Source: Pontederia crassipes (taxonomy: Eukaryota > Streptophyta > Magnoliopsida > Commelinales > Pontederiaceae). From it: DNA of 64,000 nucleotides. Each line of letters begins with the position of its first letter. The first letter of the stretch is position 1. The stretch is from positions 2,076,001 to 2,140,000 of the forward strand of contig JAUKPH010000017.1 of assembly GCA_030549335.1 (NCBI GenBank). Direction: 5' to 3'. Shown here one piece after another: positions 1 through 9,331 of this stretch. Below the pieces are notes generated by a model. That model was not told where the DNA came from. It was given only the letters and a program-made list of their open reading frames with translations, and did no database searches. The translations under genes and the position numbers were made by a program.

Positions 1-143
1 GGCAATTTCAAGTTGCTGCTCCCCAACATCTGCATTTTCATAAATTTTTTCAGCAATTTTAATGCAGATGTCATTTTATTTTGTTTATAGATTTTTTTTT
101 TGGCTTTTCACTAATAAAAAGTTGAAACTTTTTGTTTGACCAG

Positions 144-753
144 GTGCATCCCTTACAAGTTGAAGAAAATTGATGGGCACTACAAATTGGAGGTGCTTGT
201 CATCAGCTCTCAGAAGAGAGAAGATATCATGTTCCCAAAGGTATACTGAGAGAGAAGCAAAACATTCTTGAATAGAATGTCCCCAATTTCATGAGATCTT
301 TGCTCAATTAGATGCTGACTTTTTGTTGTTTCTTGAACAGGGAGGATGGGAACTTGATGAAAGCGAAACTCAAGCAGCTTCTCGGGAGGCACTGGAGGAA
401 GCAGGAGTGAGAGGAGAAATTGAGGTTAGCATTGACACCCCCTGCATATTCAGTGTTTACTTCACCTGCATATGCACAAGTGGAAGAGTGTGCTAATAGT
501 TGTCGGTTCCAATTTGCAGGATGCTCTTGGCAATTGGAGTTATAAGAGCAAAAGCCGTGACATAATTCATGAGGCATCCATGTACCCTTTGAACGTCAAA
601 GAGGAGCTTTACCACTGGCCTGAAAAGGCTTCTCGGACTCGGAAATGGGTGAACATCGCACAAGTAATGCGGGAGTGCAAGCAGCAATGGATGAAACAAG
701 CACTGGAAATACTGGTTCAACGACTCAGCTTCCAGTTTGAAGATTTACTCTGA
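144..753 (+). CDS. Nudix hydrolase, NUDT4/17/18/21-like, 3' part only
   Basis: Three exons can be read: 144-240, 341-424 and 520-753, ending in TGA. Introns 241-340 and 425-519 are GT-AG. The middle exon carries a complete Nudix box: G, five residues, E, seven residues, then REALEEAGV, which fits Gx5Ex7REUxEExGU and supplies the metal-binding glutamates. The last exon has the WPE...R..RKWV and C..QWM..AL pattern of the plant NUDT group related to diphosphoinositol-polyphosphate phosphohydrolases. Family members hydrolyse nucleoside-diphosphate-linked compounds; the substrate here cannot be deduced. The first exon or exons lie before the window, so the N-terminus and any targeting peptide are not visible. 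The family assignment is secure; the exact paralogue is not. Confidence 0.9.
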
Positions 754-1458
754 TGTAGCTTTAGCATCACCAAAGGTTCAGCAAACTTTTGGTTGCCTTT
801 TCACGACCACTACTTCGGAGCACAACCTAGAAATGGCATATATCACGACCCTGCTTGCCACAGCTCTCTGTGTCGACGCATGTCGCACTCCGTCGAACAT
901 CTTAGCATTGAGGTGCATCGCCATTTTCACATCAAACATACTGCACCTTCGTGCTGGTGGCGAGTTTCTGGGATGCCTGATTTGAACTGGAAGCCTTCAA
1001 TGAGGCCAACAGTTTGAACTTGGCCCTCCGGAGGATTGCATCATGTTGCATCAGGGCTGTTGAGGAGAAGAATTGGCAAGAATGAGGATGTCCATTGCCA
1101 AAAGCTTCACATCAAGAAATATCAAGTTGTGCCAAAGGAAGCAAAATTTAGGGGGAATTCAAATTTGCATTATTTCTGACATAATCCATTCTTTTTGTAC
1201 ATTCAATCTAGTAGGCATTGCAAGTTGTACCATATCTTATGCCTTGCCTTGTTTAAATAAAACATCTTTAATTTTTTTGGGATCTCATTTGTATGTGTTT
1301 AAGGTGGCTAACAAATTCATCTGTGAATTCCTGACTGTAATCATCTTGGTCTCATGAGTCATGAATCATGATAATGAATGAATGACAAAGGACAATGCCC
1401 AACCTGAAATCATTCATATGATGTTTCAGTATAGGGGCGAATATCAGTAATAACTCTA
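754..1458. other. Downstream region of the Nudix gene
   Basis: Probably contains the Nudix 3' UTR, with AATAAA-like signals near 1255-1262. Short open frames here have no recognisable domain. I see no further gene. Confidence 0.4.
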
Positions 1459-1921
1459 CAACAACAACAAAGTCTTATCCCACTAGGTGGAGTCGGCTAC
1501 ATAGATCATACGACGTCATTCCGCTCTATTGATCTTGCTCTATTAGTTAGTCAAGTTTTCGCCTTGGCCTCCCTTTAATTGGACTTCAGATTATTTGATC
1601 TACTCTTCTTACTAGCGCATCTAATGATCTTCTCTGAACGTGATCAAACAATCTCAAACGATTCTCTATCATTTTCTCACTAATAGGAGCCATTCCGACT
1701 CGTTCACGTATATGTTCATTCCTAATCTTATCTAATTTTGTATGACTACACATCCATTTTAACATTCTCATTTCGACTACCCTCATTTTACGTTCATGTT
1801 GTCCCTTCATAATCCAACATTCACTACCATATAACACTACCGGTCTTATAGCAGTACGATAGAATTTTTTTTTAATTTTATTGGGTACTTTTCTATCACA
1901 AAGAACTCCAGTGGATTCCAT
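1459..1921 (-). mobile_element. RTE-type LINE, 3' end fragment
   Basis: The minus strand encodes the C-terminal end of a non-LTR retrotransposon polyprotein (1921 down to 1586). It contains FYRTAIRPVVLYGSECW, then RMLKWMC, IRNEHIRERVG and the ENRLRLFDHVQRR motif typical of plant RTE elements. After the stop come about 130 bases of 3' UTR with the AGCCGACTCCACCTAGTGGGATAAG-type motif (as read on the minus strand) and a terminal (GTT)n tail, seen as acaacaacaac at 1459-1470 on the plus strand. The upstream reverse transcriptase is missing, so this is a 5'-truncated insertion. No target-site duplication was identified. Confidence 0.85.
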
Positions 1922-2844
1922 GCCCTAAGAGGAGACATTACAAGGTTTAATTTTCTTTGAATCACCATGTTACAATTATAAATACAATAATCTCCCTTTT
2001 TCTATCGATTTTTTTTTTAAAAAAGATGGTAATACATCTAGTTTCACAAACCATATTACTTTTCAATTTCCTGAAATAAAAATTGCCTTCTTTGTAACCA
2101 ATATGATCACTCAAGTTCGGAATATTGTTTACGTATGACACAATTTATGCCTTTACTCGAAGTTCAAATAGGCTTCCATTAATACTTTTATTTGAATAAT
2201 TTGCATTCAGCTTTTATTTCGCATGAAACTTAAATTAATGCAACAAACAAAGAAACATTTATAGAATTTGAAATAAACCTCCATGCTTTTATACAGAATG
2301 AGAGAAAGTATAGGTTACTTGCCTAAAAATTAGTTATTTGAATTTGTTTCCCATGCATAAAACATTCTTAATATATATATATATTTCTCCATTCTCCTTT
2401 CTTAATTCTGATTTAATATCCATTTAGCGTGAGTAAGCATTCGTTCTCCCACGGGCCCAATTTGGGCTGCATTTGCTCCATAGCATTCGGCCCACACTGA
2501 GACGGCCCATTAGTGGGTTGAAAGGAAATAATATTTCTTAATCTACAAAAGGTTTTAAGAGGTCGAACTAATTAGCATTATGCATATTTAAATTTTTTTC
2601 CATACAGATAAATATTGAAAAATGTATGAGCAACTATTCTTTTCTTGAAAACATATAAGAAAATCAAACTACGGATAAAAATCGAGCACCAACAGGCAAA
2701 TAACTTTTGAACGACGAAATCATTTTAAATGGTATCTTTAGTAAACATTGGAGTCCCCCCCAACACCACCACCACCAAAAAAAAAAAAAGACGACGAAAA
2801 ATAGAAGGAAAAAGACATGAACATATATATATATATATATATAT
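1922..2844. other. Intergenic, AT-rich
   Basis: No gene seen. It ends in an (AT)n tract at about 2824-2844, which is the insertion site of the copia element. Confidence 0.4.
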
Positions 2845-3268
2845 TGTTAGAGTTGGTGAATACTTCAGGGCCCCTTGTTTCTCACACCGGGTTCGCCCAC
2901 GTGAGCTTAGGGGAATCTGAGTATTACCCAATTAACAGTATTGCTGGCGTACGAACGAAAGCGGGGGTTCGGGGGCAGCGCCCCCGAAACCTAGACGGGT
3001 TTTGGGCTTTTGTTTAGCCAGCCCGTGTGGTTCGGATTAGGTTTTTTCTCTGTTTGTTTGGGTTTTAAACCCGGTTTGGAGAGGCTATTAATAGCCTAAT
3101 TTCTGATGTAATTTGTGGTGGCGGCTGTAAACCTAAACGATATAGTGGAACCTCTTTGCAGGACGTAGCCCTCATCTCAAGGGTGAACCTGGGTAAATTC
3201 GTGTGTCTCCTCTATTTTTCTGCAATCTCTTTGCGATCTTCTCTTCTTGTTCTCGAATTTTCCCATCA
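2845..3268 (+). repeat. 5' LTR of the copia element (424 bp)
   Basis: Runs from TGTTAGAGTTGG to TTTTCCCATCA and is repeated at 7372-7850. It ends two bases before the primer-binding site. It lacks the 55-bp GC-rich segment present in the 3' LTR. Confidence 0.95.
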
Positions 3269-3270
3269 AT

Positions 3271-3282
3271 TGGTATCAGAGC
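3271..3282 (+). other. Primer-binding site of the copia element
   Basis: TGGTATCAGAGC is complementary to the 3' part of plant initiator methionine tRNA and is the standard copia primer-binding site. It lies two bases after the LTR end. Confidence 0.95.
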
Positions 3283-3315
3283 ACAGGTTGTTCAAGGAAT
3301 TAGGGTTTATTCGAT

Positions 3316-4110
3316 ATGTCAGGAGGGTCGCGAATCGAGATAGAAAAATTTGATGGAACACGGTTTGATCTCTGGAAGATGAAGATGGAGGATCTCCTTT
3401 GTGATCGAGATCTTTGGACGGCAATCGAGAAGGAGAGACCAGGCATGGAGGCGGCGAAGGTCGCGGACGAGGCCTCCTCCAGTCAGGCAGATCCAAAGGC
3501 GATCGAAGAGTGGGATCGGATTGATAGAAAGGCGAAGGGTTTGATTCGGCTGTGTCTCGCGGATTCAATTCTTACGAATGTGATGGGCGAACCTACTGCC
3601 AGAGATCTGTGGAGGAAGTTGGAATCCCTATATCAAAGTAAGTCGTTGGTTAACAAGTTATTTTTGAGGAAGAAATTGTACAATCTTCGGATGCAGGAGG
3701 GTGATTCATTTTCTACTCATCTTTATAACTTTAACACGGTGATCAGTCAACTTGTATCAATCGGTGTTAAGTTTCAAGATGATGATAAGGCAATAACATT
3801 GCTCTGTTCGCTGCCGGATTCATGGGACAATCTAATTGTTGTGATTGGTGGCGGGGATAAAGAACTTTCATATGAAAGTGTATGTGCTGCCTTGTTATCA
3901 GAGGAAATACGGAGAAAGGGATCAGCAAGTTCTGGTAAAGAGGCGCTGGCGGCCAGAGGAAGGCAACCAGAAAGGAATCAAAATCAGAGAGGGAGATCCA
4001 AATCTCGTGGGCGTTCGAAGAGTAAGGATAAGAAGGTGCAATGCTGGAGATGTCAATAGTGGGGCCATCTGAAGCGAGATTGCAAAAACAAGCCGGTTCA
4101 TAAGAAAGAA
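3316..4110 (+). pseudogene. Copia Gag, interrupted by a stop in the zinc knuckle
   Basis: The frame opens at ATG 3316, about 48 bases after the LTR, with the Tnt1-like start FDGTRFDLWKMKMEDLL and a central UBN2-type capsid region (DLWRKLESLY... NKLFLRKKLYNLRM). A basic Arg/Ser/Lys linker follows. Then comes the CCHC zinc knuckle CxxC....HxxxxC, read across 4045-4086. The codon at 4057-4059, inside the knuckle between the second Cys and the His, is TAG. The same frame continues past it through the knuckle into the protease, so this is a point nonsense change and not a natural gag terminus. Gag normally packages element RNA into virus-like particles. Confidence 0.9.
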
Positions 4111-4791
4111 GCTGAGTCAACCTCGGACAAAAAGGAGGCTGAGGCAGGAGATATGTATGTGGCTTCTGCATGTACGGCACAGTCAGATAAAGATGTATGG
4201 CTTATCGACACTGGTGCTTCATACCACATGACGCCTCATAAACACTGGTTCTGTGAATATGAGGAGTATAATAGTGGGGATGTCATGCTCGGAGATGACA
4301 CTGCAGTTCAGATTGTTGGACGTGGCAGGGTGAAGTTGAGGATGAATGATGGCACGGTGAAGACTCTACCAGATGTGATGCATATACCACTTATGAGTAG
4401 GAGTTTATTATCTGTTGGTACAATGGCTGACTCGGGTGTTATATTCAGTTGCGACAAGGATTCGTGCAAGATGATCAGAGGGTCGATTGTAATTGCACGA
4501 GGGGTTCGCTATGACACGTTGTACAAGTTGCTCGGAGAGACAATATCTGTGGGCTGCAGATTTATTTCTGAAGAGGCCAAAGAAGATGAAGACAGCAAAT
4601 CTATGTTGTGGCATCAGAGATTAGGTCATATCAGTGAAAAAGGACTCTCCACTATAGCATCAAGTCAGATGGTAGAAGGAGTTCCGGATTGTTCTGTGGG
4701 CTTCGGGTTCTGTGAACATTGCCTCCATGGAAAACAGAACCGAGTCTTTTTCAACACACAGGTTCAAGAGCAACGAAGATTCTCGAACTGA
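4111..4791 (+). pseudogene. Copia protease and start of integrase, frameshifted end
   Basis: In the same frame as gag. It has the aspartic protease motif LIDTGASYHM (about 4201-4230), then the GAG-pre-integrase region with WHQRLGHIS and FCEHCLHGK, the HHCC zinc-binding part of integrase. Reading is lost near 4752-4762, where an ACACACA run appears to carry two extra bases; the continuation resumes in another frame. The open stretch then terminates spuriously at 4791. Confidence 0.88.
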
Positions 4792-7538
4792 TTCATAGTG
4801 ATGTCTTTGGACCAACTCCGACTCCATCTATTGGAGGGTCCAGGTACTATGTTTCATTTATAGATGATTTTTCGAGATACAGTTGGATTTATTTTATCAA
4901 GAATAAATCAGATGTATTCGATAAGTTTCGAGAATTTAAAGTTTTGGTGGAAAATCAATTGAGCTGCAAGATCAATGTTCTTCGTACAGATAATGGAGGT
5001 GAATTTTGTTCAGATAAGTTTGAGCAGTTCTGCGTGGACAATGATATTGCTAGGCAGAAGATAACTCCATATACACCTGAGCAGAATGGAGTAGCTGAAA
5101 GGTTAAATCGGTCACTCATAGAGAAGGCCAGATGTATGCTGAGTTGGGCTGAATTGGGGCAAGAATTCTGGGCAGAAGCTGTAGCCACAGCAAACTACCT
5201 GAAGAACCGCTCACCGACCTCATCAGTGAAGGATCAGACACCTTATGAGGCAATGTTTGGGAAGAAGCCAAATTTGTCTCATGTTCGGGTGTTCGGATGT
5301 GACGCATATGTTCATATACCCAAGGAAAAGCGGGGTAAGCTTGATAGTAAATCTGAAAAGAACATATTTGTCGGATACAAGGAAGGGATCAAGGGCTACA
5401 AACTGTGGAATTCAAAGTCAAGGACTATTGTTTACAGTAGGGATGTTGTTTTCCGTGAATCACGTTCCCAAGTTGAAGTTCAAAAAGGTGATGAACCTAA
5501 GAAAGTGGTAGTGCTTGAAGAAGATTCTGATTCTGAAACTTCAGAGGTGGATGCACAAGATACTTCAGTTGAGTCTGTTATAGAACCGGATCAAGAGGAC
5601 TCGGTTAATGAAGTTGAAGATGCAGATTCAGATGAAGACCCAGATATTGGTACTACCATACCAGTTCTCAGGAGATCGACACGAGAAAGAAGAGCACCTT
5701 TGAGATACTCTCTTAGTGCTCTGAGTTCGTTTCATGCTTTGAGCATCATTGGAGAAGAACCTAGTTCTGTAAAAGATGCAAGGTCTATGGATGATGCAAA
5801 TCAGTGGGAGCTTGCTATGGCAGATGAGATGCAGTCACTGGATAAGAATGAAACATGGAGTTTGTGTAAATTGCCTAAGGATAGAAAGGCAATTGGTTGC
5901 AAATGGGTGTTCAAGCGAAAGCTGAAACCGGATGGGTCTGTAGAGAAGTACAAGGCGAGGCTGGTAGCTAAATGGTACTCTCAGGTTGAGGGAGTCGACT
6001 ATGATGAGATTTTTTCTCCCGTGGCGAAAATGACTTCAATCAGATTTGTTCTATCTCTGGCAGCAGCATATAATCTTGAGGTAGAGCAGATGGATGTGAA
6101 GACGGCATTCCTTCATGGGGACTTGGAGGAAGAGATATATATGAGACAACCAGAAGGCTTTGAGGTTCAAGGTAAAGAGAAGCTGGTGTGCAAATTGAAG
6201 AAGTCTCTGTATGGATTGAAGCAGTCACCAAGGATGTTGTACCAGAAGTTTGATACGTACATGCTCGAACTCAAGTTTGTACGTTCAGATTCAGATCACT
6301 GTGTTTACGTGAAGAGAGTTGGCGATCAATTTGTCATTCTTACACTGTATGTGGATGACATGTTACTGATTGGAAACAGTATGAAGATGGTAAATTCAGT
6401 GAAGGGTTTGTTGGCCAAGAAGTTTGAGATGAAAGACTTAGGGCCAGCGAATTTTATTTTGGGTATGCAGATTAGAAGGGATCGTCAGAAGCGAAAGTTG
6501 TGGCTAGGACAGGAGAAGTACATAAAAGAAGTGTTGAAGAAATTTAACATGTCGGACTGCAAGCCAGTGGGTACTCCTATGTCTCTAGGAACCAAACTTT
6601 CTGCAGAGCAATGCCCGAAGACGGATGAAGAAGCTGAAGAGATGGATCGTGTGCCATATGCAAGTGCAGTGGGCAGTTTGATGTATGCCATGGTGTGCAC
6701 GCGTCCAGATATAGCCCAAGCAGTGGGAGTCTTGAGTCGATATATGTCTAACCCAGGCAGTGAACATTGGAATGCTATCAAGAGAGTTTTCAGGTACCTT
6801 CGTGGAACTTCAAATTTTTCGTTGTGTTTTGAAGGTACAAGGAAAGGAAAGATGCTTGATATTGTGGGCCATGTAGATGCTGATTGGGGTGGAGACATTG
6901 ATAGTAGACGATCCACTAGCGGATATGTTTTTACATTATTTGGGGCTGCACTAAGTTGGATGAGCAAGAGACAAAGCGTGATAGCACTTTCTTCTACAGA
7001 AACAGAATATATGGCTCTTACTCATGCTGCAAAAGAGGCCATATGGCTACGACAGTTGTGCTTGGAGCTCGGATTTGAGCAAGGTGCTATAGAGGTGAGA
7101 TGTGATAATCAAGGTGCTATTCAGTTAGCTAAGAATCCCGCATTTCACTCACGCACAAAGCATATTGACATCCAATACCACTTTATTCGGGAAAAGGTGG
7201 AAAAGAAAGAGGTTCAGCTTGAAAAGATTGATACAACAGAGAATAGTTCTGATTTTCTGACTAAAGCAGTTACAGGTGTAAAGTTTGAGTGGTGCTCTAC
7301 TGCTGTCGGATTGAAGAAGAATGTTGCTGGCAATGCTCTCATTGGTGTGAAGTATCCACCAAGTGGGAGAATGTTAGAGTTGGTGAATACTTCAGGGCCC
7401 CTTGTTTCTCACACCGGGTTCGCCCACGTGAGCTTAGGGAAATCTGAGTATTACCCAATTAACAGTATTGCTGGCGTACGAACGAAAGGGGGGGTTCGGG
7501 GGGCCCCACCCCCCGACGGCGGTCCCGCTCGCGGGTGA
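4719..7538 (+). CDS. Copia Pol: integrase core, reverse transcriptase, RNase H
   Basis: Continues Pol after the frameshift, with productive homology from about 4764. The integrase catalytic core shows IDDFSRYSW, TDNGGEF and the E-containing PEQNGVAERLNRSL. An acidic linker follows, then the RVT_2 reverse transcriptase with WVFKRKLKPDG, QMDVKTAFLHGDL and the catalytic YVDDMLLIGN. The RNase H part has DADWGGDIDSRRSTSGY, SSTETEYMA and the terminal HIDIQYHFIREKV. In the RT the usual KARLVAKG is KARLVAKW. The apparent stop at 7538 lies inside the 3' LTR, so the final residues are LTR read-through. It would act in reverse transcription and integration of the element, and could possibly be translated from internal or recoded starts. 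Confidence 0.93.
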   Translation: MPPWKTEPSLFQHTGSRATKILELIHSDVFGPTPTPSIGGSRYYVSFIDDFSRYSWIYFIKNKSDVFDKFREFKVLVENQLSCKINVLRTDNGGEFCSDKFEQFCVDNDIARQKITPYTPEQNGVAERLNRSLIEKARCMLSWAELGQEFWAEAVATANYLKNRSPTSSVKDQTPYEAMFGKKPNLSHVRVFGCDAYVHIPKEKRGKLDSKSEKNIFVGYKEGIKGYKLWNSKSRTIVYSRDVVFRESRSQVEVQKGDEPKKVVVLEEDSDSETSEVDAQDTSVESVIEPDQEDSVNEVEDADSDEDPDIGTTIPVLRRSTRERRAPLRYSLSALSSFHALSIIGEEPSSVKDARSMDDANQWELAMADEMQSLDKNETWSLCKLPKDRKAIGCKWVFKRKLKPDGSVEKYKARLVAKWYSQVEGVDYDEIFSPVAKMTSIRFVLSLAAAYNLEVEQMDVKTAFLHGDLEEEIYMRQPEGFEVQGKEKLVCKLKKSLYGLKQSPRMLYQKFDTYMLELKFVRSDSDHCVYVKRVGDQFVILTLYVDDMLLIGNSMKMVNSVKGLLAKKFEMKDLGPANFILGMQIRRDRQKRKLWLGQEKYIKEVLKKFNMSDCKPVGTPMSLGTKLSAEQCPKTDEEAEEMDRVPYASAVGSLMYAMVCTRPDIAQAVGVLSRYMSNPGSEHWNAIKRVFRYLRGTSNFSLCFEGTRKGKMLDIVGHVDADWGGDIDSRRSTSGYVFTLFGAALSWMSKRQSVIALSSTETEYMALTHAAKEAIWLRQLCLELGFEQGAIEVRCDNQGAIQLAKNPAFHSRTKHIDIQYHFIREKVEKKEVQLEKIDTTENSSDFLTKAVTGVKFEWCSTAVGLKKNVAGNALIGVKYPPSGRMLELVNTSGPLVSHTGFAHVSLGKSEYYPINSIAGVRTKGGVRGAPPPDGGPARG
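7361..7371 (+). other. Polypurine tract of the copia element
   Basis: AAGTGGGAGAA lies directly before the 3' LTR start at 7372, the position expected for priming plus-strand DNA synthesis. Confidence 0.85.
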
Positions 7539-7850
7539 GCGGGCGGGGGTTCGGGGGCAGCGCCCCCGAAACCTAGACGGGTTTTGAGCTTTTGTTTAGC
7601 CAACCCGTGTGGTTCGGATTAGGTTTTTTCTCTGTTTGTTTGGGTTCTAAACCCGGTTTGGAGAGACTATTAATAGCCTAATTTCTGATGTAATTTGTGG
7701 TGGCGGCTGTAAACCTAAACGATATAGTGGAACCTCTTTGCAGGACGTAACCCTCATCTCAAGGGTGAACCTGGGTAAATTCGTGCGTCTCCTCTATTTT
7801 TCTGCAATCTCTCTGCGATCTTCTCTTCTTGTTCTCGAATTTTCCCATCA
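7372..7850 (+). repeat. 3' LTR of the copia element (479 bp)
   Basis: Same termini as the 5' LTR, but with about 55 extra GC-rich bases near 7488-7542, a self-complementary C/G-rich segment next to the shared GGGGGTTCGGGGGCAGCGCCCCCGAA-type palindrome. Otherwise the two LTRs differ by only a few substitutions. Confidence 0.94.
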
Positions 7851-9331
7851 TATATATATATATATATATGCATTTATTTTGTCGAGTCGTCAAGTAAACA
7901 ATAGAACCATTAACCTTTTTAAAGTAAAGTTCGAAGGATGTGAAACCCATCTAAAGAGGTACCTTCGACGACATCCAAGAAAATATAATGCAACACATTA
8001 ATGCATAATAATTTCGTTCGTTATAAAAGTTTATTATATGTCTTTAAGATTTTAGAATTTTAAAAAATGGTGTATCCTAATTATTTTTTGGACGTCATTT
8101 ATGGCCTTTTGATTTATAAATGTGAAAAAAACAACTATTAGGCAAGAGTACTTGATACACACATTAAATTTCACATGCTTATTAAATTCTTAAAATAATC
8201 TTTATCAACTACTACACAATACTTGTTTGTTTTCATTTGGTCAGTGCTTAATTATTTCTCTTTTCTCCCTCCTTTTCTTCCTGTTTCATTCTCCATCTGC
8301 CCTTTTGTGGTGGCAACATATAAGGACGAAGTAATCTCCAACATAACATATGCTAGCTAGTGGGATTATTCTCACAGTCACGGCCTTTAACAACATTATC
8401 ATGAACGTGCTTTATATTTATTGTATATATTCATACATAAATACATGATATTTCTATAGCAAAGGATACGCGTGTGGTAGTGCATAAAGGCAATTTATAA
8501 GTAATAGACTTATTATTTATCGTTGAATTTGTCGGTGCATAATATGCTGATGAATTTTTCTAAAAACTTAAGCTATTAGAAAGAACAACATCTCCTCATG
8601 TGTGAGTTGCTAATTTTTTTTCTAACCAAGTTCAACACATGAATAATTAAAGAAGAAAATTATTTTTTAATAAGAATTTAATGAGATTTGAACTCAGAAG
8701 TTCTAGCTCTGATGTCATATTGAATTTAATGTGCTAATCGATTTTTCTAAAAATTTAAGTCATTAAGAATAGTAATATCATTGATTTTATATTAATATTT
8801 ACTACTAATTTATCTGTTTATTTTTAAGGAGTAGTACCATCAGACTTCTATCTAGACATATGAATTAAATTTTTTTTCTCCATCAACCGAATCGATGATG
8901 AGTGAACATTTGATAGTAGTATCCAGATAGATCATTAGAGCCGCACTCATTTTTTGGAACATGCTTTTACTTGCCGAAAGAAAGAAGTTGGCTGGCCTCA
9001 CCAACAAGGCATTTTCTTCACCACCTGTACATGCAAACACATGCACGCCTACCATTCTCACCAACTTCTAGCCTTCGTACATCTCACTGTGCTTCAAATA
9101 GTGGAAAGTAGAAACTATATATATAACCAAACAAATCACCATCCCAACATTATTATTAGTATACCTATAGTTGTATTCTCTAACTACATATGTCTATATA
9201 TGCATTGTGTGCTTATATATGCTCCATGCACCTTTACTTCTCCTTATGCCATACATAGACGAAGAAGAAGCAGACTCAGGAAGCTGATCAAGCTGTCTTT
9301 AATTTCTATTTCCCATCTTTCTGATTGATCT
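7851..9331. other. Intergenic region upstream of caleosin 1
   Basis: AT-rich. Two similar short segments near 8550-8585 and 8735-8770 share AATTTTTCTAAAAA.TTAAG. Nothing gene-like is seen. The last few hundred bases should hold the caleosin 1 promoter. Confidence 0.4.
9214..9220 (+). promoter_or_regulatory. Candidate TATA box of caleosin 1
   Basis: TATATAT lies about 110 bases before the chosen start codon and is followed by a pyrimidine-rich leader. Other AT tracts nearby could serve equally well. Confidence 0.35.

Larger units (their letters stand above)
2845..7850 (+). mobile_element. Ty1/copia LTR retrotransposon, Tnt1-like, two LTRs
   Basis: A 5,006-bp element with two LTRs that begin TGTTAG and end CATCA, a tRNA-iMet primer-binding site just inside the left LTR and a purine tract just before the right one. 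The internal order is gag, protease, integrase, reverse transcriptase, RNase H, which is the copia order. It is flanked by TATAT on both sides (2840-2844 and 7851-7855), a 5-bp target duplication within an (AT)n microsatellite. By eye the LTRs differ at about eight to nine positions apart from one 55-bp length difference, so insertion is fairly recent. A stop codon in gag and a frameshift before integrase make this copy non-autonomous. Confidence 0.96.

Noticed and set aside
3271-3282. tRNA-like TGGTATCAGAGC
   Set aside because: It is the copia primer-binding site, not a tRNA gene; no cloverleaf surrounds it.
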